A DNA stretch of 64,000 nucleotides, taken from Streptomyces sp. QL37 (GTDB lineage Bacteria > Actinomycetota > Actinomycetes > Streptomycetales > Streptomycetaceae). Made by a program: the position numbers and the translations under genes. Where the stretch lies: contig NZ_PTJS01000001.1 in the NCBI RefSeq assembly GCF_002941025.1, positions 6,894,604-6,958,603 of the forward strand, read 5' to 3'. Of the stretch, positions 1-8,057 are shown piece after piece. Each line of letters opens with the position of its first letter. The stretch's first letter is position 1. Below the pieces are notes generated by a model that saw nothing but the letters and a program-made list of their open reading frames with translations, had not been told where the DNA came from and ran no database searches.

Positions 1-2
1 TG

Positions 3-473
3 ACCAACCCGTGGCACGCGGCGGGGGCGAGCTTCCTGGCGTTCACCGCGGGCGCGCTGCTGCCGCTCCTGGCGATCGTGCTGCCTCCCGCCTCCGTGCG
101 GCTGGCCGTCACCGTGGTGTCGGTGCTCGCGGCGCTGGCCCTCACCGGCTGGTGGAGCGCCCGGCTGGGCGGGGCACCCGTACGGCGAGCGGTGCTGCGG
201 AACACGGCCGGGGGAGCGGTGGCCATGGGGGTGACGTACGCGGCGGGGGCGAGCTTCCTGGCGTTCACCGCGGGCGCGCTGCTGCCGCTCCTGGCGATCG
301 TGCTGCCTCCCGCCTCCGTGTGGTTCGTCGTGTGTCCGCGCGTCCGTGTCCGTCACCCCGGGAGCGTCTCACCGCGCCCTCCCCGGGCGCATCCCCGACC
401 CGCCCTTCCGGCACCGCGGTCAACTGCTCGGCAACGTCTCCGCGTTGAGCGGGCCTGCCCTCCACCCGTGTGA
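3..473 (+). CDS. VIT1/CCC1-family metal transporter, 3' part with duplicated C-terminus
   Basis: The frame is open from the window edge and encodes the last membrane segments of a VIT1/CCC1-type iron/manganese transporter of the cytoplasmic membrane. The signs are a Gly/Ala-rich helix with FTAGALLPLL, a second helix ending in LTGWWSARLGG, and the family-like tail NTAGGAVAMGVTY. Just after that tail, where the protein should stop within a few residues, the sequence jumps back to the AAGASFLAFTAG helix seen at positions 16-98. It then runs into an Arg/Pro-rich stretch unlike a membrane protein and stops at 473. The 5' end lies outside the window. The native gene probably ended near 250, and the rest looks like a duplication joint, either real or an assembly error. 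Confidence 0.6.
   Translation, partial: TNPWHAAGASFLAFTAGALLPLLAIVLPPASVRLAVTVVSVLAALALTGWWSARLGGAPVRRAVLRNTAGGAVAMGVTYAAGASFLAFTAGALLPLLAIVLPPASVWFVVCPRVRVRHPGSVSPRPPRAHPRPALPAPRSTARQRLRVERACPPPV
16..320. repeat. 83-bp direct repeat (16-98 and 238-320)
   Basis: Positions 16-98 recur without a mismatch at 238-320, an offset of 222 bp, or exactly 74 codons, so the reading frame is kept. The second copy follows directly on the conserved end of the transporter coding sequence. An exact repeat of this length inside a transporter is not a family trait. It points to a recent tandem duplication or a misjoined assembly. Confidence 0.9.
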
Positions 474-544
474 CCTCCCTCAGGGGCGCGGACCCCTGAG
501 GGAGGTCACACGGGTGGAGGGCAGGCCCGCTCAACGCGGAGACG
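435..544. repeat. perfect 52-bp inverted repeat with 6-nt loop
   Basis: Positions 435-486 are the exact reverse complement of 493-544, with the 6-nt loop CGCGGA between them. The sequences diverge at once beyond both ends. The arms are much longer than a normal terminator stem and have no U tract. Both arms carry the same short reading frame end (RLRVERACPPPV before a stop). A fold-back assembly joint or a real extruding palindrome would both look like this. Confidence 0.9.
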
Positions 545-794
545 GGGCCGCGGGTGCGCAGACGTCAGGTCCTTCAGCCCTTCCTCGGTGCGCAGCCGCG
601 GTCGCGTCGGTACCCCGGCGACCGTGCGACCGTCCGGCGTCCAGGCCGGGGGCGTACAGCCGTTCCGCGTCCAGGCGGGTGCTCTGCGGCCGGCTGGACA
701 CCCGCCCGAGCGCGAGTGCCTCGCCGCCCCCGGCCCCGTGCTCACCACCTTCGCCACGGCCGGCGCGGGTCAGCGCAACTTCCGTACCACTCAC
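531..794 (-). CDS. possible small or frameshifted gene of unknown function
   Basis: On the minus strand a GTG at 794 is preceded by the strong ribosome site GGGGGAGG with 7-nt spacing, divergent from the desaturase gene. The frame (87 codons, beginning VSGTEVALTRAGRGEGG) has good third-position GC for about 60 codons and then loses it. From there another frame (ending at 506) looks better coded and contains RLRTEEGLKDL. I do not recognise the product. The start signal is convincing but the body is not, so this may be the first part of a gene broken by a frameshift or by the inverted repeat at 435-544. Confidence 0.3.
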   Translation of the reverse strand: MSGTEVALTRAGRGEGGEHGAGGGEALALGRVSSRPQSTRLDAERLYAPGLDAGRSHGRRGTDATAAAHRGRAEGPDVCAPAAPSPR

Positions 795-944
795 GTGCGT
801 TCCTCCCCCTTGACGGCGCGCAAGCCGGACATCCCACAACGGGGGAGTTGGCAGAACCCGCCAAATCCTGATGACGCCACGTCTCACATACTTGTCGGTA
901 ACAACGTCTATGCCCGGCACCTCGTGGGGCTCTACGGTGCTCGC

Positions 945-1841
945 ATGGAGCCGAACCTGCCCGATGTCGTGCTGTGGTCGATCCCGGCCTTCGTCCTGCT
1001 CACCGTCCTCGAAATGGTGCTCCACCGGCTCCACCCCGACGAGGAGGCCGCCGGGTACGACGCCAAGGACGCCGCCACCAGCGTCACCATGGGGCTCGGC
1101 AGTCTGGTCTTCGACCTGCTGTGGAAGATACCCATCGTGGCGATCTACGCGGCCGTCTACGAGCTGACCCCGCTGCGCGTCCCCGTCCTGTGGTGGACGG
1201 TCCTTCTGATGCTGCTCGCCCAGGACTTCTTCTACTACTGGTCCCACCGGGGCCACCACGTCATCCGGATCCTCTGGGCCTGCCACGTGGTCCACCACTC
1301 CAGCCGGAAGTTCAACCTCACGACGGCGCTGCGCCAGCCCTGGACCTCGCTGACCGTCTGGCCGTTCTACGTCCCGCTCATCGCCTGCGGGGTCCACCCG
1401 GCCGCACTCGCCTTCTGCTCCTCGGCGAACCTCGTCTACCAGTTCTGGGTGCACACCGAGCGGATCGACAAGCTGCCCCGGCCCTTCGAGTTCGTCCTCA
1501 ACACCCCCTCGCACCACAGGGTCCACCACGCGTCCCAGGGCGGATACCTCGACCGGAACTTCGGCGGGATCCTCATCGTCTGGGACCGGCTCTTCGGCTC
1601 CTTCACCGCCGAGGCGGAGCGGCCCGTCTTCGGGCTCACCAAGAACATCGACACCCACAACCCGTTCCGCGTCGCCACCCATGAGTACGCCGCCATCGCC
1701 CGCGACGTACGGGCGGCCACGACCTGGGGCGAGCGGGCCGGACGGATCTTCCGCGGGCCGGGCTGGCAGCCGTCGCGCCCCGCGGACGCCGCCGCGGCCG
1801 TCCACGTGAAGCCGCGCCCCGCCACCGAGCGCACCGGATGA
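945..1841 (+). CDS. sterol desaturase / fatty acid hydroxylase family protein
   Basis: This 298-residue integral membrane di-iron oxygenase has the three histidine clusters of the fatty acid hydroxylase superfamily: HRGHH at residues 101-105, HVVHH at 114-118 and HHRVHH at 190-195. Hydrophobic helices precede and separate them. Family members hydroxylate or desaturate lipids such as sterols, carotenoids or fatty acids; the substrate cannot be read from the sequence. I chose ATG 945 because family homology begins here, although the frame is open further upstream. The stop overlaps the next start (ATGA), so the gene is probably translated together with the lysoplasmalogenase gene, which suggests a shared role in membrane lipid change. 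Confidence 0.85.
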   Translation: MEPNLPDVVLWSIPAFVLLTVLEMVLHRLHPDEEAAGYDAKDAATSVTMGLGSLVFDLLWKIPIVAIYAAVYELTPLRVPVLWWTVLLMLLAQDFFYYWSHRGHHVIRILWACHVVHHSSRKFNLTTALRQPWTSLTVWPFYVPLIACGVHPAALAFCSSANLVYQFWVHTERIDKLPRPFEFVLNTPSHHRVHHASQGGYLDRNFGGILIVWDRLFGSFTAEAERPVFGLTKNIDTHNPFRVATHEYAAIARDVRAATTWGERAGRIFRGPGWQPSRPADAAAAVHVKPRPATERTG

Positions 1842-2518
1842 CGCCCCGCGCGGGCGCCCCCCGGCTCGTGCGTCCGCTGCTCGTCGCCTACCTCGCCGTG
1901 GCCGCCGTCGACCTGGCCGGACTCCTGGCCGGGGTGGAGACCGCCCACCTCGTCGCCAAGCCGCTCCTGATGCCCCTGCTCGCCGCCTGCGCGGCGGCGC
2001 GCGGCGGTCCCCGGCTGCTCGTCGCCGCCCTGTTGTGCGGATGGGCCGGGGACGTGCTGCTGATGCCCGGCTCGGAGGCCGCCTTCCTCGCCGGCATGGC
2101 CTGCTTCGCGGCGGGCCATGTCTGCTATCTCCTGCTCTTCGGCCGCACCCGTCTCCGGCCTGCCGCGGGACTCGCGTACGCCGCCGCCCTGGTGGCCTTC
2201 CTCGCCTACCTCTGGCCCGGGCTGCCGGGCGAGCTGCGGATCCCGCTGACCGGATACAGCCTGCTGCTCGCGGCCATGGCCTGGCGGGCCGGCGCGCTCG
2301 GACGGTACGCCGCGCTCGGCGGCGCGCTCTTCCTGCTCTCCGACGCGCTCATCGCCACCGGCATCGCCGACAGGCCACAGCTCCCCGCCCACGACTTCTG
2401 GATCATGCTGACCTATCTGGCCGCGCAGTACCTGCTCACCAGGGGGGCGCTCGGCGGGACAGCGGATTCCACCGGCGCCGCCCCCGGGGCGCACCGTGAG
2501 GGGAGTATCAGAATCTGA
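1838..2518 (+). CDS. lysoplasmalogenase (YhhN/TMEM86 family)
   Basis: The product is 226 residues of nearly continuous hydrophobic helices (about seven to eight spans) with the YhhN pattern. This includes an Asp in the motif WAGDVLLMPG, a helix ending FAAGHVCYLLLFGR, and a late FLLSDALIATG segment. YhhN proteins of animals and some bacteria cleave the vinyl-ether bond of lysoplasmalogens; in Streptomyces the substrate is unproven. The start codon overlaps the stop of the desaturase-like gene by 4 bp, so the two form an operon. A strong palindromic terminator lies at 2601-2632. Confidence 0.85.
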   Translation: MTPRAGAPRLVRPLLVAYLAVAAVDLAGLLAGVETAHLVAKPLLMPLLAACAAARGGPRLLVAALLCGWAGDVLLMPGSEAAFLAGMACFAAGHVCYLLLFGRTRLRPAAGLAYAAALVAFLAYLWPGLPGELRIPLTGYSLLLAAMAWRAGALGRYAALGGALFLLSDALIATGIADRPQLPAHDFWIMLTYLAAQYLLTRGALGGTADSTGAAPGAHREGSIRI

Positions 2519-2538
2519 GACGAGCGGGACCCTCACGC

Positions 2539-2600
2539 GTGCGCGCCACCGTGATCCGTGCCCCCCACGACATCCGTGCGGAGGCGGTGCCCGACGCCGG
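2539..2600 (+). pseudogene. N-terminal stump of a zinc-dependent alcohol dehydrogenase
   Basis: From GTG 2539 the sequence reads MRATVIRAPHDIRAEAVPD. This closely matches the first 20 residues of the zinc-dependent alcohol dehydrogenases common in Streptomyces, where the usual start is MRATVI-APHDIRVEEVPDP. The coding sequence then stops being recognisable and merges into a palindromic terminator. None of the expected zinc or NAD motifs follow. This is either the remnant of a deleted gene or a deletion made in assembly. Confidence 0.5.
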
Positions 2601-2632
2601 GAGGGGCCGGGGACAGCTGTCCCCGGCCCCTC
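2601..2632. terminator. bidirectional terminator palindrome
   Basis: This is a perfect 16+16 bp palindrome (GAGGGGCCGGGGACAG and its complement). It lies between the rightward lysoplasmalogenase operon and the leftward subtilisin gene, where convergent transcripts would meet. Confidence 0.65.
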
Positions 2633-2706
2633 CCTCATGCTTCACCAGCGGACGGCGTCCAACGCGTCCCCTCATGCTTCACCAGCGGACGGCGTCCAAC
2701 GCGTCC
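2632..2706. repeat. 37-bp tandem duplication at the 3' end of the protease gene
   Basis: Positions 2632-2669 repeat at 2669-2706 (38 matching bases, 37-bp period). The unit contains the last codons and stop of the minus-strand protease gene, so a second copy of the gene end lies just beyond the true stop at 2679. Confidence 0.85.
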
Positions 2707-4211
2707 ACGACACCGGCTCCGTAGAAGCCGTTGTACTGCTTGCCGCCCTCGCAGACGGCGTCGACGGTGCCGTCACCGTCGATGTCGTACGGCGCTCCGC
2801 ACGCCGTGGCGTCGGCCTGGAGCGTCAGCAGTGCCTTCACCGCGCCCGCCGAGGCGCGCGGGTGGGTCGACTTGATCAGGGCCGCCACACCCGCGACGTG
2901 CGGGGACGCCATCGACGTACCGGCCTTGTAGTTCCAGCCGCCGCCGACCGTCGTCGACAGGATCAGGCCGCTGACGGCAGGTGCCTCCGGCGTCTGGTAA
3001 CGCGTCGAGTCACCGCCCGGAGCGGCCACGTCGATGACACCGAGACCGTAGTTGGAGTAGGAGGACTTCAGGCCCTTCGCGCCGGTCGCGGAGACCGTCA
3101 CGACACCCGGCAGCATGGTCGGGATGTCGGGGCAGGCGCTCGGGTCGACCGTACGGGTGACCGTCGTCGTGTCGTTGGGGCTCGTCGTGTCCTCGATGGC
3201 GTCGAGCGCCAGGTCGTGGTCGGAGTTGCCGGCCGCGGCGACGTTCACGACGCCCTTGCCCTCCGCGTAGCGGGTGGCGCGGGTGACGGCCTCCACCAGG
3301 GCGCCCTGGTCGGGGTCGTTCTTGCAGTTGAAGAGCCACGGGTCGGTGTAGTAGCTGCTGTTCGTCACGTCGACGCCGTGCTCGGCGGCCCAGACGAAGC
3401 CGCAGACGACGGCCTCCGTGTAGAAGAACCCGGCAGGCGTGGACACCTTGATACCGGAGACCTTCACACCGGGCGCGACGCCGGTGACCCCGGTGCCGTT
3501 CTTCGCCGCGGCTATGGTGCCCGCGACATGCGTGCCGTGGTCGCTCTCACCGGCAGCGGGCCGCCAGGCGCCGTCCGTGGTGTCCGGGGCGCCGGACACA
3601 CAGTTCACCGAGGCCTTGCGGTCGAAGTTCGGGGCCAGGTCCGGGTGCGTGTCGTCCACGCCGGTGTCGATGACGCCGACCGTGACCTTGCTGCTGCCGA
3701 GCGACTTCTTGTGCGCCTGGTCCGCCTTGATGGCCGGCAGGTCCCACTGCAGCGGCTCCAGCGGGTCCTGTCCCGCCGCCGCGTCCTTCGACGCCGCCCG
3801 CGCCTCCGCGGCGGTGAGGGGCTGCTCGACCCCGATGTCCTTCGTCGCCTGCGGAACGATCGGGGCGGTGCGCGTGGCGCCCGCCGACCGGACGCCCCTG
3901 GCCTTGCGGATCGTCGCTCCGAAGTCCGGGTTCTGCGAGTGGACGACGATGACGCCTATCTTGTCGTACGACGTCACGACGGTTCCGCCCGCCGCGGCTA
4001 TCGCCTTCCGCACCTGCTTGACGGTGCCGTGGCCTGCCTGCGTGTTCACGACGTAGGACAGCTTGGGGCCGTCCGCGGGAACCACCGCGGCCGGCTCGTC
4101 CGCGGGTGCCGCGGCCGCGGTCCCCGTCGGGAGGAAGCCGAGCGAGGCCGTGAGCGCCAGTCCGACGGGCAGCGTGAGTACGCGAGTCCGTCTGGATGCC
4201 AGATGAGCCAT
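2679..4211 (-). CDS. secreted subtilisin-like serine protease (S8 family)
   Basis: This 510-residue precursor has a twin-basic signal peptide (RRTR followed by a hydrophobic core, likely cut after the TAAAA stretch near residue 35). An I9-type propeptide covers roughly residues 50-130, and a peptidase S8 domain follows. The catalytic Asp is D182 in VIDTGVDDTHPD, His is H225 in SDHGTHVAG, the oxyanion Asn is N329 in AAAGN, and Ser is S433 in GTSMASPHVAG. Several cysteines (204, 270, 296, 360) may form disulfides. It should act outside the cell on proteins. The gene stands alone and is transcribed leftward toward the terminator at 2601-2632. Confidence 0.93.
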   Translation of the reverse strand: MAHLASRRTRVLTLPVGLALTASLGFLPTGTAAAAPADEPAAVVPADGPKLSYVVNTQAGHGTVKQVRKAIAAAGGTVVTSYDKIGVIVVHSQNPDFGATIRKARGVRSAGATRTAPIVPQATKDIGVEQPLTAAEARAASKDAAAGQDPLEPLQWDLPAIKADQAHKKSLGSSKVTVGVIDTGVDDTHPDLAPNFDRKASVNCVSGAPDTTDGAWRPAAGESDHGTHVAGTIAAAKNGTGVTGVAPGVKVSGIKVSTPAGFFYTEAVVCGFVWAAEHGVDVTNSSYYTDPWLFNCKNDPDQGALVEAVTRATRYAEGKGVVNVAAAGNSDHDLALDAIEDTTSPNDTTTVTRTVDPSACPDIPTMLPGVVTVSATGAKGLKSSYSNYGLGVIDVAAPGGDSTRYQTPEAPAVSGLILSTTVGGGWNYKAGTSMASPHVAGVAALIKSTHPRASAGAVKALLTLQADATACGAPYDIDGDGTVDAVCEGGKQYNGFYGAGVVDALDAVRW

Positions 4212-4511
4212 GGGTTCTCCACATCATCCGTGCCGTGGGCCGGACACCGGTGTGTCCGTCCGGTACATGACCAGTGAAGTTATCGCTGATCTTCCCGGCG
4301 CATCAATGAATACGGGCAAGTGAGTTCGAGGTGTGACCTGTGGGAGTCGCGTCCAGGGGAGCCAACCCGAGAAGGCCGAACCTGCGGTGAACCGCTTCGC
4401 CGCGCTCTCCGTGCCGTTGCACAGGGAGCCGTGCGTCACCCCCCCTCATGCAGAGGACTCCCCTTGAAATCCACCGTTCCCACCACCGCACCCGCGTCGC
4501 GAGGAGAATCC
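4212..4511 (+). promoter_or_regulatory. divergent promoter region and leader of the DUF485-actP operon
   Basis: This 300-bp gap separates the leftward protease gene from the rightward DUF485 gene. The part from about 4330 to 4470 is rich in short complementary blocks (for example GGTGAACC and GCTTCGCCGC) and could fold as a leader RNA. I could not match it to a known riboswitch class. The frame of the downstream gene is open through this stretch, but the RBS GAGGAGA at 4501-4507 fixes the start at GTG 4512. Confidence 0.35.
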
Positions 4512-4877
4512 GTGGCCACCGAAGCACCGCCGCCCCAGACCCCTGAGGACGGCAGTCCCGTCCAGCCCACGACCGAGGCGTTCATCAAGGAGCAGAACAG
4601 CCCGGAGTTCACCGAACTGCGCCGCTCCCACCGCTCCTTCGCCTTCCCGCTGACCGTCGGCTTCATCGCCTGGTATCTGCTGTACGTGCTGCTGTCCAGC
4701 TACGCCGACGACTTCATGAGCAAGATCGTCTTCGCGAACTTCAACGTCGCCTTCGTGTTCGGCCTCGCCCAGTTCGCCACCACGTTCCTCATCGCCTGGT
4801 TCTACTCGCGCCACGCCACGAACAAGCTCGACCCGCAGGCGGCGGCCATCAAGTCCCGTCTGGAGGCCGACGCATGA
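4512..4877 (+). CDS. DUF485 membrane protein, partner of acetate permease
   Basis: The product is 121 residues. A polar N-terminus leads to the family motif FTELRRSHRSFAFP near residue 37, followed by two transmembrane helices (about residues 48-68 and 80-102). DUF485 proteins are encoded almost always beside an ActP-type sodium/acetate symporter and are thought to be an accessory subunit. Start GTG 4512 is set by GAGGAGA 4 nt upstream. The stop overlaps the start of the permease gene by 4 bp (ATGA), so translation is coupled. Confidence 0.9.
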   Translation: MATEAPPPQTPEDGSPVQPTTEAFIKEQNSPEFTELRRSHRSFAFPLTVGFIAWYLLYVLLSSYADDFMSKIVFANFNVAFVFGLAQFATTFLIAWFYSRHATNKLDPQAAAIKSRLEADA

Positions 4878-6517
4878 GCGCCGCGCACACCTCGCACGCC
4901 GTGATCCAGCTCGCCGCGGAGACGTCATCGACGAGCGAGCACCGGCCGTTGATCATCACCCTCTTCGCGGTCTTCGTCGCGGCGACCCTGGGCATCACCG
5001 TCTGGGCCGGCCGGCAGACCAAGAGCGCGTCGGACTTCTACGCGGGCGGGCGGCAGTTCACCGCCTTCCAGAACGGCCTCGCCGTCTCCGGCGACTACAT
5101 GTCGGCGGCGTCCTTCCTCGGCATCGCCGGTGCCATCGCGCTCTTCGGCTACGACGGCTTCCTCTACTCCATCGGCTTCCTCGTCGCCTGGCTCGTGGCC
5201 CTGCTGCTCGTCGCCGAACCGCTGCGCAACTCGGGCCGCTACACCATGGGCGACGTCCTCGCCTACCGGATGCGTCAGCGGCCGGTGCGCACCGCCGCGG
5301 GCGTCTCCACCATCGTCGTGTCGATCTTCTACCTGCTGGCCCAGATGGCGGGGGCCGGCGTCCTCGTCGCCCTGCTGCTCGGCATCACCAGCGACGCGGG
5401 CAAGATCCTCATCGTGGCGCTGGTCGGCGTGCTCATGATCCTCTACGTCACCATCGGCGGCATGAAGGGCACCACCTGGGTGCAGATGGTCAAGGCCGTG
5501 CTGCTCATCGCGGGCGCCCTGCTGATGACCCTGATGGTGCTGTGGAAGTTCGACTTCAACGTCTCCGACCTGCTCGGCACCGCCGCGGAGAAGAGCGGCC
5601 ACGGCTCGGCGTTCCTGGAGCCCGGCCTCAAGTACGGCGTCACCGACGTGTCCAAGCTGGACTTCATCTCGCTCGGCATCGCGCTCGTCCTCGGCACCGC
5701 CGGTCTCCCGCACATCCTGATCCGCTTCTACACCGTCCCGACCGCCAAGGCCGCCCGTAAGTCCGTGAACTGGGCCATCGGCATCATCGGTGCCTTCTAC
5801 CTGATGACGATCGCCCTCGGCTTCGGCGCCGCGGCACTCATCGGACCCGAGGAGATCAAGGCGAAGAACCCGGCGGGCAACGCGGCGGCACCCCAGCTCG
5901 CCGAGTACCTCGGCGGACTCGGCACCACCGGGGGCGCCGTCATGCTCGCCGTGATCTCCGCCGTCGCCTTCGCCACGATCCTCGCCGTCGTCGCGGGGCT
6001 CACCCTCGCCTCCTCGTCCTCCTTCGCCCACGACATCTATGCCAACGTCATCCGCAGGGGGAAGGCCACCGAGAAGGAGGAGATGAGCGCGGCCCGCTGG
6101 GCCACCGTCGCCATCGGCGTCGTCTCCATCGGCCTCGGTGCGATGGCACGCGACCTGAACGTCGCGGGGCTCGTGGCCCTGGCCTTCGCCGTCGCCGCGT
6201 CGGCCAACCTGCCGACGATCCTCTACAGCCTCTTCTGGAAGCGCTTCACCACCCAGGGCGCCCTCTGGTCCATCTACGGCGGTCTCGCCTCGTCCGTCAT
6301 CCTGGTGCTGTTCTCCCCGGTCGTCTCGGGGAAGGCCAGCTCCATGTTCCCGGACGTGGACTTCGCCTGGTTCCCCCTGGAGAACCCGGGCCTCATCTCC
6401 ATCCCCCTGGGCTTCCTGCTCGGCTGGGTCGGCTCGGTCCTCTCCAAGGAGGAGCCGGACAAGGGCAAGTACGCGGAACTCGAGGTCAAGTCCCTCACCG
6501 GCACCGGAGCCCACTGA
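4874..6517 (+). CDS. actP: cation/acetate symporter (SSS family)
   Basis: This 547-residue sodium:solute symporter family permease has about 13 membrane helices. Early on it carries the SSS signature region (ASDFYAGGRQFTAFQNGLAVSGDYMSAASF), and a helix with GGMKGTTWVQMVKA follows. A short negatively charged tail ends in GTGAH. ActP imports acetate and short monocarboxylates with a cation and supports growth on acetate. The pairing with DUF485 directly upstream strongly supports this assignment. A stem-loop terminator follows at 6546-6580. Confidence 0.92.
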   Translation: MSAAHTSHAVIQLAAETSSTSEHRPLIITLFAVFVAATLGITVWAGRQTKSASDFYAGGRQFTAFQNGLAVSGDYMSAASFLGIAGAIALFGYDGFLYSIGFLVAWLVALLLVAEPLRNSGRYTMGDVLAYRMRQRPVRTAAGVSTIVVSIFYLLAQMAGAGVLVALLLGITSDAGKILIVALVGVLMILYVTIGGMKGTTWVQMVKAVLLIAGALLMTLMVLWKFDFNVSDLLGTAAEKSGHGSAFLEPGLKYGVTDVSKLDFISLGIALVLGTAGLPHILIRFYTVPTAKAARKSVNWAIGIIGAFYLMTIALGFGAAALIGPEEIKAKNPAGNAAAPQLAEYLGGLGTTGGAVMLAVISAVAFATILAVVAGLTLASSSSFAHDIYANVIRRGKATEKEEMSAARWATVAIGVVSIGLGAMARDLNVAGLVALAFAVAASANLPTILYSLFWKRFTTQGALWSIYGGLASSVILVLFSPVVSGKASSMFPDVDFAWFPLENPGLISIPLGFLLGWVGSVLSKEEPDKGKYAELEVKSLTGTGAH

Positions 6518-6545
6518 CCGGTCCTGCCGCCCGGCCGCGCCACCA

Positions 6546-6580
6546 CGGGCCCCGTCGTAGAGACCTACGACGGGGCCCCG
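6546..6580 (+). terminator. terminator after actP
   Basis: The 15-bp stem CGGGGCCCCGTCGTAG/CTACGACGGGGCCCCG encloses the loop AGAC, 29 nt after the actP stop. There is no long U tract, as is common in Streptomyces. Confidence 0.7.
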
Positions 6581-6682
6581 CCGCACCTCGTGTCAACCGA
6601 GCACCCGCGATGTCACACGCCTCGCGTACTCTCGGAGATGTCAGACCGCAACCGCGGACATCACCGGGGGAGGGGGCCCACA

Positions 6683-7672
6683 GTGCTCATCGACACCTAC
6701 GGCCGGGTCGCCACCGACCTGCGTGTCTCACTGACCGACAAGTGCAATCTCCGCTGCACCTACTGCATGCCCGAGGAAGGCCTGCAGTGGCTCTCCAAGA
6801 CCGAGCTGCTCAGCGACGACGAGATCGTCCGGCTCATCCGGATCGCCGTCACACAGCTGGGCATCACGGAGGTCCGCTTCACCGGCGGCGAGCCCCTGCT
6901 GCGCCCTGGGCTCGTCTCCATCGTCGAGCGGTGCGCCGCCCTGGAGCCCCGCCCCAGGATGTCGCTCACCACCAACGGCATCGGGCTCAAGCGCACCGCT
7001 GCGGCCCTGAAGGCGGCAGGCCTCGACCGGGTCAACGTATCCCTGGACACCCTGCGACCGGACGTCTTCAAGACGCTCACCCGCCGCGACCGGCACAAGG
7101 ACGTGCTGGAAGGCCTTGAGGCCGCCCGCGAGGCCGGACTCACCCCCGTCAAGGTCAACTCCGTCCTCATGCCCGGGCTCAACGAGGACGAGGCCCCCGA
7201 CCTGCTCGCCTGGGCCGTGGACAACGCCTACGAGCTCCGCTTCATCGAGCAGATGCCGCTCGACGCCCAGCACGGCTGGAAGCGCGACGGCATGATCACG
7301 GCGGGCGACATCCTCACCTCGCTGCGCACGCGCTTCACCCTCACCGCCGAAGGGGACGAGGAGCGGGGATCGGCCCCCGCCGAGCGCTGGACCGTGGACG
7401 GCGGCCCGCACCGCGTCGGCGTCATCGCCTCCGTGACCAGGCCCTTCTGCGCAGCCTGCGACCGCACCCGGCTCACCGCGGACGGACAGGTCCGCACCTG
7501 TCTCTTCGCCCGCGAGGAGACGGACCTGCGCGGGGCTCTGCGTTCCGACGCGCCGGACGAGGAGATCGCCAGGATCTGGAAGCTCGCGATGTGGGGCAAG
7601 AAGGCGGGCTCCGGCCTCGACGACCCGACCTTCCTCCAGCCCGACCGCCCCATGTCGGCGATCGGCGGCTGA
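6683..7672 (+). CDS. moaA: GTP 3',8-cyclase (molybdenum cofactor biosynthesis)
   Basis: This radical-SAM enzyme of 329 residues converts GTP to 3',8-cyclo-GTP, the first step of molybdopterin synthesis. The SAM cluster motif CNLRCTYC has its cysteines at residues 21, 25 and 28. The second cluster uses C256, C259 and C273. The C-terminus ends in Gly-Gly, which is essential in the family. Start GTG 6683 follows GGGGGAGGG; the frame is open upstream, so ATG 6638 is possible. The gene stands alone and faces the small gene at 7707-7955 tail to tail. Confidence 0.93.
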   Translation: MLIDTYGRVATDLRVSLTDKCNLRCTYCMPEEGLQWLSKTELLSDDEIVRLIRIAVTQLGITEVRFTGGEPLLRPGLVSIVERCAALEPRPRMSLTTNGIGLKRTAAALKAAGLDRVNVSLDTLRPDVFKTLTRRDRHKDVLEGLEAAREAGLTPVKVNSVLMPGLNEDEAPDLLAWAVDNAYELRFIEQMPLDAQHGWKRDGMITAGDILTSLRTRFTLTAEGDEERGSAPAERWTVDGGPHRVGVIASVTRPFCAACDRTRLTADGQVRTCLFAREETDLRGALRSDAPDEEIARIWKLAMWGKKAGSGLDDPTFLQPDRPMSAIGG

Positions 7673-7706
7673 GAGGCCGCCGGGTGACCTCCGGGACCGG
7701 AAAGCG

Positions 7707-7955
7707 TCACCCGGCAGCCTCTGAGCCCTCCCACTCCTCCAGCGTCACGACATCCTTGAGGAAGCCGCGCACACCGAGGAACGAGGAGAGGTGCTCCCGG
7801 TGCTCCTCGCAGGCCAGCCAGGTCTTGCGGCGCTCGGGAGTGTGCAGCTTGGGGTTGTTCCAGGCGAGCACCCATACGGCGTCGGCACGACAGCCCTTGG
7901 CGGAACAGACCGGTGCGCCGGTGGCGCTCTCGGCGGAAGTCTCGGGGAAGTTCAC
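7707..7955 (-). CDS. small conserved cysteine/histidine protein, function unknown
   Basis: The 82-residue protein has the pattern C-SAKGC near residue 16, a central WVLAWNNPKLHTPERRKTWLAC, and EEHREHLSSFL. The paired cysteines and histidines suggest a bound metal ion. Close relatives occur across Streptomyces and are sometimes labelled acetone carboxylase in databases; nothing here supports that enzyme activity. I chose GTG 7955 because conservation starts there, although the frame is open further upstream. It lies tail to tail with moaA, 34 bp apart. Confidence 0.75.
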   Translation of the reverse strand: MNFPETSAESATGAPVCSAKGCRADAVWVLAWNNPKLHTPERRKTWLACEEHREHLSSFLGVRGFLKDVVTLEEWEGSEAAG

Positions 7956-8057
7956 GGCCTCAACCCTAAGCGCAGCCCTTCCCGCGCGGACGGGCCGGGC
8001 ATCCGGCAGCACGTGCCCGGCCCGAGCCGGGCCGGGCACGTGCAGCCGACGGTGTCG

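Noticed and set aside
7707..7955. Acetone carboxylase annotation
   Set aside because: The 82-residue protein is far too small and has none of the carboxylase domains; the label appears to be a propagated name.
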